A DNA stretch of 64,000 nucleotides from assembly GCA_022539475.1 (NCBI GenBank), contig VCMS01000231.1, positions 84,246 through 148,245 of the forward strand, in the 5' to 3' direction. Positions 41,181 through 53,436 of the stretch are shown here, piece after piece. This stretch comes from Gracilaria domingensis. Its lineage: Eukaryota; Rhodophyta; Florideophyceae; Gracilariales; Gracilariaceae. Numbering within the stretch: the stretch's first letter is position 1; every line of letters starts with the position of its first letter. Both the position numbers and the translations under genes were made by a program. The notes beneath the pieces are model-generated. The model ran no database searches. It saw only the letters and a list, made by a program, of their open reading frames with translations, and was not told the origin of the DNA.

Positions 41181-42799
41181 CATTGACACCTGGGACTTCC
41201 CAGTCCCGCTCCCCTATAACCATCCTTTCGAGGAAGGTTTCTTTATCCTTATCGGATTCAAACCCAGATGTGGGACAACTTACGAGGCCGTGGATACGGA
41301 AAGTTAATCCGAAACATCCGGAACGTGTACTCATGCTGTCGAAGCGGAGCTACAAGGTCTACGCCAATCTCGGATTTTCCCATCATCTGATGGCTCGTCA
41401 TGTGACCGTTCTTGATACGGGAGCAGCTCCGAGCTGTATTCTGGATTCACTTCTCCCTCAGGAGTGTTTGCAGTACATCCGATATGGTCCCCTGAAGGAT
41501 ATTTGTGATGCGAATGAATCCCCAATTGAGACTGTGAGCACTGTGCCAATTCTTGTTAGACTTGGATTATCCGTGGTTACGGTCAACTTTGTTGTGTGCA
41601 AGAAGCTTGCTGTTCCGATTGTTCTCGGCTGCGACTTTTGTGATCGCTTTGTTCATGCGATTAGACCGAGGTTTTCTCGGGTGGATTTGGCTGACGGAAT
41701 CTTTGTTCCATTTGCTGGTAGGCCATGGGAACGGGCGAGAAAGAATCCGGCACCATTGCCACCGGCACAGCAATACAGCCGACCGAGTCGGAAGTCTTCG
41801 AAATTACGCGTCGAAGCTTTTACCGTGATTCCACCGGAATCCCAGTCTTGGGTTACTGTGTCTACCGCACAGCGCGGCCTTTTGGTTTTAGAGCACATGC
41901 CGTCGTTGTACGGAAAGCAGGATGCTGCATTGGCTAATGGAGTCGCATGGTGTGAAGAAGACAAACCACTTCAGGTTCTTGTCGCTAACTTCTCGCGATC
42001 TCCACTGTGCCCACAGAAGAACCAAGTTATTGGCCAGACCTTCCCGCACCCGAAGGCTATTTTTGCCACTAACGTGGAAGTTTCCGATGTGCTCGGTCTT
42101 TGCGATGCTTCTGCAGACGAAGCATTGAATGCCCTTTTCAATGGGAGATCAATGCATCATGGTTTGGTTGATTCAAGTTTGGAATCATGTTCTCCTACAA
42201 TAGAGCCGCCGTCTGGCACAGTATCTGGCACCCAGAGTTCTGGCTCGTTCATCCACTTCCTGGAATCTTTGTGGTCATCCCTTATAGGCAACATTGGACG
42301 TGGAGCTCAACACTTGAGTTTCATTCCGTTCGTACGGTCTTTGCTCGAATCCAAAGATTGTGGCTCTTCGTTGACGCCCGTGGTCGTCGTTCCCAAGAAG
42401 GAAATGGGGCTTCAGCTCTGTGTGGACTACCGCAATTTTCGCGGACCATGTTCTGGAACGTACCGCGCTGCGCCCGTTACCGACGGCGTTTACCCTTTTT
42501 CTTGGGCTAGACACTATCGCTCGCAATGCCAAGTTTTGGATGGTCCGGTTTCTGTACCGGAAGAACCTAAAAAGGTTGACATGGTTATGGTTTTGGATTC
42601 GCATGAAGCGACGGGACACCAGAAGTGTGATGGTTTATTGGAAGTTCCAAAGTTATCGGTGAAGTCTACATCTATTTCTATTCCTACTGCTAAGGCTAAT
42701 CCGTACGTTTATACACGGTTTCATCCACCTTCTAGCGTGGTTTCTACAAGCTCCGTTGCTCCAACTGAGGAGGGGGAAGAGAGTTCGATCTCACAGTAG
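41128..42799 (+). pseudogene. pol of Element B: protease and reverse-transcriptase stub
   Basis: The frame, open well before the gag stop, runs to 42799. It contains the retroviral-type aspartic protease (VLDTGAAPSCILDS, then VLGCDFCDRF) and the linker shared with Element C. The reverse transcriptase starts (LQLCVDYRNF near 42415), but the sequence then changes frame and skips to the acidic tail APTEEGEES. The YxDD motif, RNase H and integrase are absent. As an open ORF it may still give protease, but pol function is lost by internal deletion. Confidence 0.85.
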
Positions 42800-45700
42800 T
42801 GAGCGATCCGCCCTTGTAGGGATATGTTGTGCCAAGCTTGTTGGAACATGCCACGAATGCGAAGTGGAGATGTGCTTGCCTTATTAGTCGTCCCCCTCAT
42901 TTTGGAAATGTGTCCGCAGAACGGTCCGCAATGTCTTCTTCGAAGAAGCTGGAGTCTGATAATGGTGGTGTAATTGCCGTTGAGAACGGTTTACAGCCCT
43001 TGAGTGGGACACGGTTCGATCCTTTCCCCGAATATCGGAGGCTAGCACGCATCTTCGTGAGGTATCCGTTATACGGTATCGTGCCTGTACGCAGGATTGG
43101 CACCAGAGGGTGAGAAAAGGAGATGTCAGTTGGTCAGTAATTCTGCATTGCACTCGTGGTAGTCGTTTTCCGGAGTGCCGGTGAATGCCGTGGGTTGGAC
43201 GGTTGTAGCTCGACTCGACTCTTCCTCAGAGCAGCCGGTTCAGTTCCGGAGTCGTGAAAAACGTTGCCTCTCCTTAGAGGAAGCGCGTAATCCGAGAAGA
43301 TATTCATGTTAGAGTATGGTTCATTTGCCGCTTCATGTTCGCGGATATTGGTTTCCGGCTCGCCGGTGTATACCGTGCAATACACAATGAAGATGGAATG
43401 ATACTTACCGCGATTATCTGAACATCCGTTGAAGCAACGGTAACAATGCCCTCGTATGGGAGCTCGAAGTCATTTTGTCCGACAGCCTTGACGGCGTCCC
43501 AATTTGGGTTATAATGTCGCAGGACTTTTGTTGCACACCGCCCAGTGCGGTAGGAAACAGAAAAAGTCGTCCGAATCTCTCGGTTCATAGCCGCTTGGTC
43601 GCGTAATTGTTGCCATTGACCGCCGCTTTCTGGTCGGAACGTCCTATTAAGGCGGGGATTATATCACCTCTTCGCGAGGAATTGGTGCGCTGTTGATGTA
43701 TTCCGGTTACCCGGTGTGGTCCCTAACCTTTGGGTCGTGCGCATCTGCCAACCTGGTTGAATACCGCAGACTGCTGGCTGGTCCGCTCCTCGTGGCGCTG
43801 TTCGCTATCGTACCTGTTCGCAGGAGGCCCACAGTGGGAAAACGTTGGCGCGTTAGTTCCCAGTTGTGGCCACTGTGTTGTGGAATTATCATTTGCGCTC
43901 CTCCGGTGCGCCGGTAGAATCGCCGATGAAAAACGGTGCAAAGCGGTCTCCGAATGCCGCATAATACGCGGAAGACGTATCGAAGCACGTACCGTGAATT
44001 CAGCACAAGCCGAGTGAAGAACGGTAATGTCTCATGCCAGTGGTTTGGAGCGGTCGAAAGCCGTACCAAAGACGGAAAGGTTCGCACAGTAGCCATGCTT
44101 GGCGATCAATTTTGGTGGCCGTCCGCCCTGTGCGGCGTCGCAAAGCACCGAAATATTCGGGGTGTCACGTTGAGACCCGCTCGTGGCGGCCCAGCAGCTT
44201 GCACTGTTGCAGGCACTGCGCAATCCGTGCAACACGGCGCTGAAGTCGACACAGCAATGTGCTTGCCACGGCGCCTGGAGCAGCACGATGCACTTTGCGT
44301 GCACATGCACACGTGTATTTTAGCCGGTGCAACCGGAAGTTGGCCCATCTTGGGTGGAAGCCGAATCGATTTAGGTGGCACGCCTACACGTGTGAATTGG
44401 CCGGTGCAACTAGAATTGAACCCTTCATGGATGGAAGTTAGATTTTATTTGTGCACCACACACGTGGCTGGCCGTGCAAACGGAGGATAGTGCACAAATC
44501 CACTTGGCAGTGAAAGGAGCCAATGAAAATTGGTTGCACTCATCCACGTGTAATGTGGCATAGCCAATAACATTGGAGTGCACTACAAGTGAGGTTTCCA
44601 AGCCAGCAATGTTCAAAATGCTGGGATGGTATACTTTGAAGGCCCGTCTTCCACGGGAAGATGCTAGGCCTCATATTGCGGAAACAATAACTCAGCAACC
44701 CGACATCTGTTGACGGTTTATTCTACCTTCCCGTACTCGGGCTGCTGAATAATTTCAGATTATATTCGTTGATGGCCGTCTAAGATGGAATATGGTATTT
44801 AGCCATTGTTACATGGAGTGCTTCCGAAATTTCGGTCAAAGAAGAACCTCTTCGAGGACGAAGCGATGAAGATGCGCCCAAGTCTGGGATATCTCGGAAG
44901 CGAGTGTAAACCCTACATATTCGGGAGCCGTCTTTGCCGGTATTATTTCTTTCATGCCGTACGTAACGGAGCTGTCCGTTCGGGATATTCTGTATACTGT
45001 TCCGTGGATATTCCGGCGTTGTGATGAACACCAGTTTGGCGACGATACTAGCCGCTCTAGCGGATGAAGCTCGAATGAAGGGAAATCCCCTCGTTGGAAG
45101 TACGCTAAATTGTGGATGCAGCTCTGCCGCTGAGAAGCACTGATAGAAGATGAAGAGTTGCCGCATGGCGGATGGCATATTTTTTCCTAGGAGCCTGGTC
45201 ATTCAGGACGCGTACTGATTGACCCATGTCGTACGGGATGTTGCGTCAGCCGTCCGTTACGGGATGTGCTGACATGAAAGCCCCGTCTAGGGAAATGGTA
45301 TTCCGCTATTAACGGAAGCACGGTGCACCTCTGAAGCTCCTCCCGAATTTTTGTCGGTCTGTTGAAAATTCCGCACCGCGGCTGCCCTCATCATAAAGGA
45401 TCTGGCGTCGACATGCCATAGACTGGTGACTCGTGGTGTGCGAGGTAGCCCGGAACGGGAAGTTGAAGTTGTATTTCCGTTGGTGAACGGTTGTGCGCTG
45501 CCACCATGCCAGTGGCGGGAATGATGTGAAATGTTTAACCCTACTGGGGATGCACCTTTTGAGAAGGGGATTGCTCTGCCTGGTCACTCAAGAATTGAAT
45601 TGATCGCGCCAGGTCACTCTGGAAAACAAACAAGCCGTTCAGTACGGAAAGCCAGATGGCTGGGACTCTAGCCAAGCTCTTGTCACACTGAAGTACTGCA

Positions 45701-46079
45701 CTTGGCGGAGGTCGCACGCAAACAGAACCGAACCGCACGCTATTAGAATCGTGTTCTCCGATGATATCGGTCTTCGCTGGAATGCTCGTGCCGCTTTCAA
45801 TCGCGTTTGGCTTTGCTCCCGTGGGGAGAAGGCTGTCTCGCACAGAGGAGAGACGCTTCTACGACGCTCCTTTGACGCCACTCAGTGGAAGTCCCTGAAG
45901 AATTCGGCTGTTATATTTCGCAGGGAATGCCGTCATCACGGAATGCTCGCATGTCGAGAAGATGGACTCGCGCAACGCATTGGGAGCTGATGTCCCTCGC
46001 TGTGACCGAGTTCTCGGAAGCCTTGCTCTTGGCCTCTGTCAAGGAATTGACCGCTTGATTCGGCTTAGTACCCGAATCT
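42800..46079 (+). other. 3.3-kb noncoding interior of Element B
   Basis: No sense ORF of note. It contains several short near-repeats (for example TATCGTGCCTGTACGCAGG at about 43077 and TATCGTACCTGTTCGCAGG at about 43807) and a cluster of four CACGTG boxes within 240 bp (44310, 44387, 44461, 44545). Antisense fragments (e.g. 45202 down to 44780) sit where Elements A and C have their antisense ORF, but I cannot align them convincingly. Confidence 0.55.
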
Positions 46080-46093
46080 TGAGGAGGGGGAGA
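46080..46093 (+). other. polypurine tract of Element B
   Basis: GAGGAGGGGGAGA immediately before the 3' LTR. Confidence 0.85.
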
Positions 46094-46941
46094 TGTAGTG
46101 CAATGACCCCGGGAACTCCGGCCTCGCTCGTGCTGCTAATCGCAGATGTGCCGGTATGTCGGAATGGTGTCTCAGATGGTGAGGATAGGATAGCCCTTGG
46201 TGGGAGAATGTTTATTTGTTGGCCTGGTTGTGGGCACATCAGGTGTCCACGTGGTGGATATTGCCGCTTTTGCGGATTGCCCCTTTGAGCCGACGGGGCA
46301 CGGTACACGTGTGTGGCTGTGGCCGGATGTGTGCCGGGATATTTGTTTGATTAGATACTGTAGTGATCCCTACTTAAGGGCCGGCCGACTGGCCATCCTT
46401 CTGGGAAGTAAAGTCAACCGAGTGTTCGGCTCTAAGTCTATCGCCCGCACGCGACCGCGACTCTTCGGAGAGCGTCCGTGTCGAATACGGCAGTGCTTAT
46501 CCGCCTCGCGTCTCTGAGGAGCCACCGTTTACATACGGACATTGTCGTTTATTTTGGTGTCTTGTTTTGTTCTTGTTTTTCCCGTTCTTACGGCTGTTCT
46601 CCGCCCGGTTATCAGGTTATTATTTCTTTTGCTTCGTTTCTTCTTTTCTTTTCCCTTCTATTACAGGGCCTGTGTCCGTATACACGGCTCTTTTCCTTCG
46701 TTTGCCCCTACATTTGCCCGCACCGCTGTCTCGGATCTTCCACATCTGTGGCTGGTCTTTCCCCCCCGACCTCCGTCTGTAAGTCAGGAACGGGTCGCCC
46801 GGAGTTACGCCCGGCACGTGTCGACCCCATCGGAGGGCTCTTCCGCTGCGCCACCCCTCACAGGGAGCAAGGCTGAACTCCTTGAGTGCTTCTGCGTATG
46901 CGGCTGGTTTTTGTCCGTTCGCGTCACGGTTTTGCACTACA
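46094..46941 (+). repeat. 3' LTR of Element B (848 bp)
   Basis: Same length as the 5' LTR; I found no base difference in reading the two side by side. Followed by CACGT, the second target duplication. Confidence 0.95.
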
Positions 46942-46948
46942 CACGTGG

Positions 46949-49900
46949 CAGAGGTCGCGCCACTGCAGCAAACGCGGCCCTGAGATTTCCGAAGAGGCCT
47001 TTAATGCCCTTCTTGCAGCAGCAGACTCACAGGAAATGCTCCGAGAATCGGACGGTAAGTATATCCTAGATTCTGGTGCACACCCAAGCATCATCAACCA
47101 CCAAGTCCCGTTTCACACTAACCTTACAGAACCCATCATCTCCACAACCGCGACAAATACCCCATTGCGCACCTCAAAGCGGGGAACACTTCTGATCACC
47201 ACTAAAGCAGGATTCGGTATTGAAGTGCCCACACTTATCAACCCCAAAATGCAAAGCAACCTCCTCTCCGTCCACACGCTGACCAATCTCATCGGTCCAA
47301 TCATATTTACAAGCTCGCGAGCATTTGTTCTCACACGAAATTCTCGCCAAGTGGCTGCCACAGCGACGTGGAGGAATGGAGCCTACCTCCTTGACCTTGG
47401 CCCCGTAAAATCCACCGCTCTCAATCTGCACTCTGAAACTTCCATGCAAGCGTTCCCTTGTAACCCATACCGACCTCGTCTTCCGGCCCCTGAACGCGCT
47501 TTCCGCAGAATACCAGCCAACCGCAACCAACATAAACCCATTCGACAAACCAATGCCAACAAACAACCACTCTCAGCGCTATTCTTTGACCCAGAACCTC
47601 AGACTCCACCAAAGCATCAAGAAGCACTCCAGAAATGGCATCTCATTCTCAACCATATCCACCCTACAACCCTGCGTCGAATGGCCCAACAGAAGCTTCT
47701 ATAGATCCCAAGCCCTCTAGCCACACCCGGAATCAACCTTACATGCAGTCCATGCCTTCAAGGAAAACTTCGTGCCCGTCCACACCCAGCCACAACCCAT
47801 CAATATACCCCAGGCCAAGCTCTTACATCGGACATTTGTGGCCCGCTCCCACAACCATCTCTACAAGGGAATCGTTACTTCATAACATTCCTCGATGTTA
47901 AAACACGCTTTCTCCAGATTGCATTTTGCAAGACGCGAAAAGAGCTGCCACGACATATTCTTTTCATCCTTCGCAACATCCATAACAAAATCGGACGCTA
48001 TCCCATCATGTTCATTACCGACAATGCCAAAGAATATCTCAGTCGTGACATCACTTCCATATACAGGGACCACGGCATTAATCACTCTCCAGCCCTTCCA
48101 TACACGCTCCAACAAAATGCCCTTGCGGAACGTATCAATCAAACCCTTCTTCACGCCGCTCGTGCGGCTCTCCGACATGCCCGCCATTCCAATGAATACT
48201 GGAAAGCCGCTGTCCGAGATGCCGCTTTCAAATACAACATTATATATCACCATAGCATCCAATCAACCCCTTACGAGGCATGGCACCAACGTCCTCCACC
48301 CCACAAGCGCCTCTTCGCCTTTGGACAGCTAGGATACACCTTCTTATCCACCGCGCCTACTACCAAAAAAGAAACTCGATGATCGAGGCACCCCATGCCG
48401 CTACATGTACGGAATCGACAATCAAAACATCATGGTGCTTACCTTAGACAATGGACAATTCCGCCGCACGCGAATCGCCAACTTCCGCCCTTATAACCCA
48501 TCACTTGACCCAAGCTACACTCACTAGAAGGCGTTCAAAGCCTTCCGCACTCATCCAATCCCACGAACGATCATTTCCACTACACTGCCACCGTTGTCCA
48601 GACAACAAGCGTCCAAGTATCCCGACTCGAAAGCCTGGGAAATCGCCCACAATCTTGAACTTGACAAGCTTGACAACATGGGCGCCATAAAATGGTTGCC
48701 AACCTCCGCCCTGCCCAAGAAACTCGTACCCTTAACCATGACGTATCGTTATAAGAGAAACTCTGACGGCTCTATCTCCGAACGCAAAGCCCGTTGTGCA
48801 CTACGCGGAGATTTAATGCAACCCAACATTCACTTCAACCCCCAACGCACAGCTGCCCATCTGTCTCAAAAGGTCACCACGCGCCTGATACTTGCGCTCA
48901 CTGCGCAACACAAACTTCATCTAGAGCATTTCGACATCAAATCCGCCTTTCCGCACGAACTATATGCTCACGACAAACCGGTTTTCGTTAAGCAACACCC
49001 CAGATTTGATGGCAGCTTTAAGCACGCCACTACCGGTGGCCAACTCATCAAGAACATATACGGCTCGCCATCAGCAGGATACAATTACCTTCGCGCCGCA
49101 TGGGCCTACATGAAACACATCGGCTTCACTCAATCAGAGGACGATCCCGCCCTGTTTCTTAAACGCACTTCTAGTACCCAATTCACATGGGTAGTCCTAA
49201 ACATTGACGACTTCCTGGCGAGCTCCACGCACAAAAAACTCCTAGACTCACTCTTCACCGACCTTTCTCGCAAATACAAAATCCGTCGCTTAGGTCGACC
49301 TTCGAAATACACAGGTTGGTCCCTGCAGTACTCCAAAGATGGAAGCATACACGTCAGCCAACCCAACACAATCCACAGCATTCTCACCAAACTCAAGCTC
49401 TCCTCATGCAACGGACGCAAATGGCCCCATACCACTGGCCTCTCTCTACATCCAACTACATCGGATGACCAACCTTTGCAACATCCAGAACGGTACAGAG
49501 AAATAATCGGTGAACTGCGTTGGCTAGTTGATGGTACCCGGCCTGACATTGCATACTTAGTCAGCAGCCTTGCACGCTCTCTTTCAAACCCTTCCAAGCG
49601 CCACTGGACACATCTCAAAGCTTTGGGCAGATTTCTCAAAGAAACAGCCAGTCATGGTCTACTGTACCGCAGTGGACAAACCACTGCCACCCTCGCCACT
49701 TACGCTGATGCCGATTATGCTGGAGACAACAGTACTCGAAAATCCACCACGGGCGTAGTGCACTGCTTTGGATCCACCCCGATAGAATGGTCCTCAAAAC
49801 TGCAGCGAACGCAAGCGCTTTCTACCTGCGAAGCAGAGTATGTTGCATCCACATATGCTGTTCAAACGACCATCTTTCTCCGCCGTATATTACAGTTCCT

Positions 49901-50174
49901 CACTGGCAAAGAACTTCCGGCTACCACCATGCACATTGACAATAACGCTGCAATCCTAGTAGCACTGAACACGGGATGCACCAAACGCCGCAAATTCATT
50001 GATATTCGGCATCACTATCTTCGAGAACACTTAAGACGTCGGAACATTACTTTGGCACACATTCCGTCAAAAGAAAACATATCGGACATCGAAACGAAAC
50101 CACTAACGCGGGCGGTGTTCACATACCTCAAACAGAAACTTTTCGTAGTTCCTCTTCCGCAACATACAGGGTAA
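46949..50174 (+). pseudogene. copia pol: protease, integrase, RT, RNase H (Element D)
   Basis: Protease active site ILDSGAHPSI near 47068. Integrase has the HHCC zinc region (WHLILNHIHP, CSPCLQGK) interrupted by TAG 47702-47704, then a catalytic core with FITDNAKEY, YTLQQNALAERINQ and FKYNI. A one-base slip in the A-run near 48366 ends that frame at 48382. RT/RNase H follow in the 48594-50174 frame: LEHFDIKSAFPHEL, NIYGSPSAGYNY, catalytic VLNIDDFLAS (NIDD instead of the usual YVDD), RRLGRPSKYTGW, and RNase H YADADYAGD and STCEAEYVA. RT itself is intact; integrase is not. Confidence 0.9.
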
Positions 50175-50207
50175 CACCCGCTACACCTCCACACAGACTC
50201 CACTAAC

Positions 50208-50224
50208 CCAAAAGTCAGGGGGAC
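50208..50224 (+). other. polypurine tract of copia Element D
   Basis: AAAAGTCAGGGGGAC just before TGTCCTCACG of the 3' LTR. Confidence 0.65.
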
Positions 50225-50394
50225 TGTCCTCACGATATGCACTACGACTTCTGAGACCGTGAGCCGCTTGACGTTCAGCCAAATCTCCCTCACGACATCC
50301 TCACGCACGTGTACACGACTGTGCACACACGAATAAAGCCAGCGACCGCCGCCGCTCCAGACGACGACGATGGCGGTCATCGTTCGCGATCACA
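50225..50394 (+). repeat. 3' LTR of copia Element D (170 bp)
   Basis: TGTCCTCACG to GATCACA, followed by AGGAT. Full-length form of the LTR; AATAAA near 50332. Confidence 0.9.
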
Positions 50395-50963
50395 AGGATC
50401 ACAACTCCTATACTACCAATTTAACACTTTCAACTCCGATAGCAAGTATGAATGGTTTTTATGTCTTTATCGCTATAGAATCCCCATTTTTGCCCCAAGT
50501 TCAAAATTTCAAATCAACAATTAATTTTATTTATTTGTTGAAAGAAGTTTTTTCCTCATATGAGGCCAGAGTGGCGTTTCATGAGGCCAACGGCCCGGTC
50601 GTGTAGAAACTACCCCTCCGATCGGCTCAGGGCCTTTCCAAACAACCGTTCCAGTCGTTCGACCGTACCAGTGTTCTGAAACTTGTAGGTTACTGATTCG
50701 CTGCAGTATAATTTGACTACTAGTAGCGAAGAGTGCCGACTCTAACTTGGCACTTCGCCACAGGTAAGGTTCAAATTTGAATACGTCTCAACATGGCGCA
50801 GCTCCCGCCAAGAGCATACCCAAGATACGTATCTTGCGGCTCATGGGGATTCCTTCAAAAACAACATCGAGCCGTATAATACGCCCCAAACGATTGCGAT
50901 TTACGTTCCTCCGCCCTTGTTCTCTTCAACAACATTCTTGTTGTTCTGTGCAAATCTCTTCAT
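50395..50963. other. spacer after copia
   Basis: AT-rich. Contains TCCTCATATGAGGCCAGAG...ATGAGGCCAA (50554-50590), partner of the motif at 37582-37617. No gene. Confidence 0.45.
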
Positions 50964-52416
50964 ATGGAGTTGCGCAATACGCCTGAGCGCGTTGCCGCAA
51001 AAGCGCGACGTCTTTCCCAAAGCCCAACAAATCACTGCTCCACTTCCAATGCTGCCCAAAACGCATTAGTTTCTTGCCAAGCTTTTGAACGGTCTACGGC
51101 CCAGTTGGCTCAACAAAAGCCATCATCTTCATCTTTGATTCTCGGTTCAAGCAACTCCGTACATGTGCCAACTAATTCTCGACAAACAGAGCAAAAACTT
51201 GGAAATGATTCCGAAACCTGCCGAAGACTTTCGTTGGCTTCTACCGAGTGTCCTGAGCCACAGTCAGAGCCGGATACTATCAACAAGCTTTTTACCTTTC
51301 TTATGAAAGTTCCGAACAAAGATGAGCTTCAACGTCTATGTCGCGGCCTCAAACTTGTCGAAAGAGGAACCATGAGAGTCAAGGTTTATAGACTCATGAT
51401 TCATGCTAACATATGCGTGATTCGCAAATCTGAAGTTTTGAATGTCTTCACGGATTCCTCTCTACAGGGAATTTTCGATAAGTTCTTGAAGGAAAACTTG
51501 GTGTGGGAAACGTGCCCACAGGTTAATGATTTAATTGACGCAATTCCGACCGCAATGGAAACTAGAAAATGAAAGCAAAAGATTGCGGAAGCGCAGTTCT
51601 ATGCCGAACAACCGACTGATACGGCAAACACGATGGGTAATGAATCTCAGAACATTGTGTCAAGCAATAGTTGTCCACCCCAGACAACTATTCGTGTTCC
51701 GGACTTCACCGTTAACGAATTTGCGAGATTGTGTGTATTGTTGCGCGACGACGATCAGTGCCGTTCTGCTGTGCACAACGCCACCGGTTTGGAGCTTTCA
51801 CGTAAGCAATTAGAAGATGGGACAACGAGGGACACATTTTGGTTAACTATTGAAGGCCGTTTCAATAACCCTTCTGTTATAACTGTGGAAGATTTTCGGG
51901 GTGTGGTGGATGGTATCGATTCAAATTCATGTCCTCTAGCGCATCGTTCTGCTTCTCTCCTTAAGAATCATTACAGAGAATCGAGAAGGGATTTTACGGA
52001 CTATTATGATAAGTAGCAGCAGTCAGGCCAGAACGATCCCCATCGGTTTATTGATTTCTTGCCTAAGCATGGGAGTAATCTCTACAATTCGTCAAAGCGT
52101 TCCTACATTTTGTTCCATGAGTGCAGATGTGGGACGCCAAATGAAGACACTGCGTTAATGAATATGGTGTCACGTTTGATGAATAAAGGTGTGGGTTTGG
52201 AGGCTGGTGTTAACGAAAACGGAGATGGTGATGATGAATTGCAACCCAAAAAAAAGAAGAGGCGATCAGCTGACTCAACGAGTTTCAAGAATCTTGAAAG
52301 CTGCCTTGCCCAGGTTTCTAGGTCATCTCTTCATATTTCCGAGGCTTTGAATAGGAACAACAAATCCATTCTGGCTGATGAGAGGGACTCTAGGATTCAT
52401 CAAAAGCTGGAGCTTT
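50964..52416 (+). pseudogene. unrecognised ORF with two stops, cut off by Element C
   Basis: One reading frame runs from ATG 50964 to the start of LTR C. It is broken by TGA 51570-51572 and TAG 52014-52016, with coding-like sequence on both sides of each. Contents: Ser/Asn/Gln-rich start, a helical block (LFTFLMKVPNKDELQRLCRG), a block with FTVNEFARLCVLLRDDDQCR and FNNPSVITVEDFRGVV, a helix-rich part with LKNHYRESRRDFTDYYDK, and a basic PKKKKRRS stretch like a nuclear signal. The general look recalls DNA-binding transposon or host proteins of unknown class; I do not recognise it. The final TTG-TAG straddles the LTR junction, so the true C-terminus lies beyond Element C. Confidence 0.55.
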
Positions 52417-53272
52417 TGTAGAGCAAAACGCCCTTTGTGGGGATGCACCGAGGTGCTTTTCATAGTTTGTTGATCCGTTACCGGCTTCGACACCTCAGGT
52501 TATGAGAGGCTACTGGGGTAGTGCCCCTATTTTGGGGTATGCCTAGGAAGGGTAGTATTTCTGCACACGTGTGCCAAGTTGGCCCGATAGCGGGTGCGCC
52601 GTGGCAAGCCTGCCACGGTTGCACACCTGTAGTGTATTGGCCGGCAGCGCCGGATAGTTAGATATTTTAATTGATATTTTCAAGTGCCGTATATAAGTGG
52701 CGGCACTTGCCGCCACTGTACGGGAAGTAAACCTCAACGAGGCCTTGGCTCTGATCTTCTTGCCGCTTGCGCACGGTCACAAGCCCCATCCTGGGGAATA
52801 CCGCCGCAATTCCGGGCTGATCAACCAACCTCCGTCCCTGAGGAGTACTAATCCGTCGTCACGGCACTTTTCTTATCTATTTTATTGTTTTCATCTCCGT
52901 CTTACGGCTTTCGCTACTCTGCCCTACATTGTAGGTTTGTTCTATTTGTCTCGGGAGTTTTCCCGCTTATCGCGAGTCAGTGCTCCGCAGTGCGGCTCGT
53001 TTGTTGATCTTTTGTCGTCCCATACCGTTGGGCTGGATACCCCCACTCGCTGTGGCTCGCCGGAACCATCCGGATACCTACGCCGATTCTACCCCTTCTA
53101 CCTCCGACTGCACGCCCAGATCGGGGCCACCCGGATTTACACCCGGCTCGTGTTGGCCCTATCGGAGGGTTCTGCCGCTCGACTGCCCTTCACAGGGAGC
53201 AGGGCCTGAACACCCTGAGGTGCTCGTCCGCGACGCGGTTTGTTGTTTTCCCGTCGAGGGTTTTGCACCACA
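52417..53272 (+). repeat. 5' LTR of Element C (856 bp)
   Basis: TGTAGAGCAAAACG to GGGTTTTGCACCACA. CACGTG at 52566-52571. TATATAAG near 52690 merges into a 22-bp palindrome (52696-52717, AGTGGCGGC...GCCGCCACT). The bases before it (GCTTT) would be the target duplication. Confidence 0.93.
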
Positions 53273-53275
53273 AAC

Positions 53276-53291
53276 TGGTCTCCCGACCTAG
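53276..53291 (+). other. primer binding site of Element C
   Basis: TGGTCTCCCGACCTAG, three bases after the LTR; same as B and E. Confidence 0.8.
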
Positions 53292-53436
53292 AATCGGCTT
53301 TATTGGCCAACAATCGTTGGAGCTGGTTCGTTTGTTTGGATCCCAGATAGTTGGGAATATCCGTTCTTACGGTTCTCTCATTGTCCGTTTTCGGAAGTTG
53401 TTTTGGTTGCCCATTGGCCGACTGTGTCGGTGAACG

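Larger units (their letters stand above)
38946..46941 (+). mobile_element. Element B: non-autonomous Ty3/gypsy element nested in copia gag
   Basis: Complete element of 7996 bp with 848-bp LTRs at both ends, flanked by CACGT duplications (38941-38945 and 46942-46946). It has PBS, gag without the capsid core, protease, a collapsed reverse transcriptase stub, no RNase H or integrase, then 3.3 kb without sense coding, and a polypurine tract. The LTR copies look identical where compared, so insertion is recent while coding capacity is missing: it must have used proteins from another element. Confidence 0.92.
37868..50394 (+). mobile_element. Element D: Ty1/copia retrotransposon, split by Element B
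   Basis: LTRs at 37868-37966 and 50225-50394 are flanked by the 5-bp target duplication AGGAT (37863-37867 and 50395-50399). Protease, integrase, reverse transcriptase and RNase H follow in the copia order. Without the nested Element B and its duplication (8001 bp) the element is about 4.5 kb, a normal copia size. Integrase carries a stop and a frameshift, so it is inactive. Confidence 0.92.

Noticed and set aside
45541-45843. Antisense ORF counterpart in Element B
   Set aside because: Position fits, but I could not align it to the antisense protein of A or C beyond a few residues.
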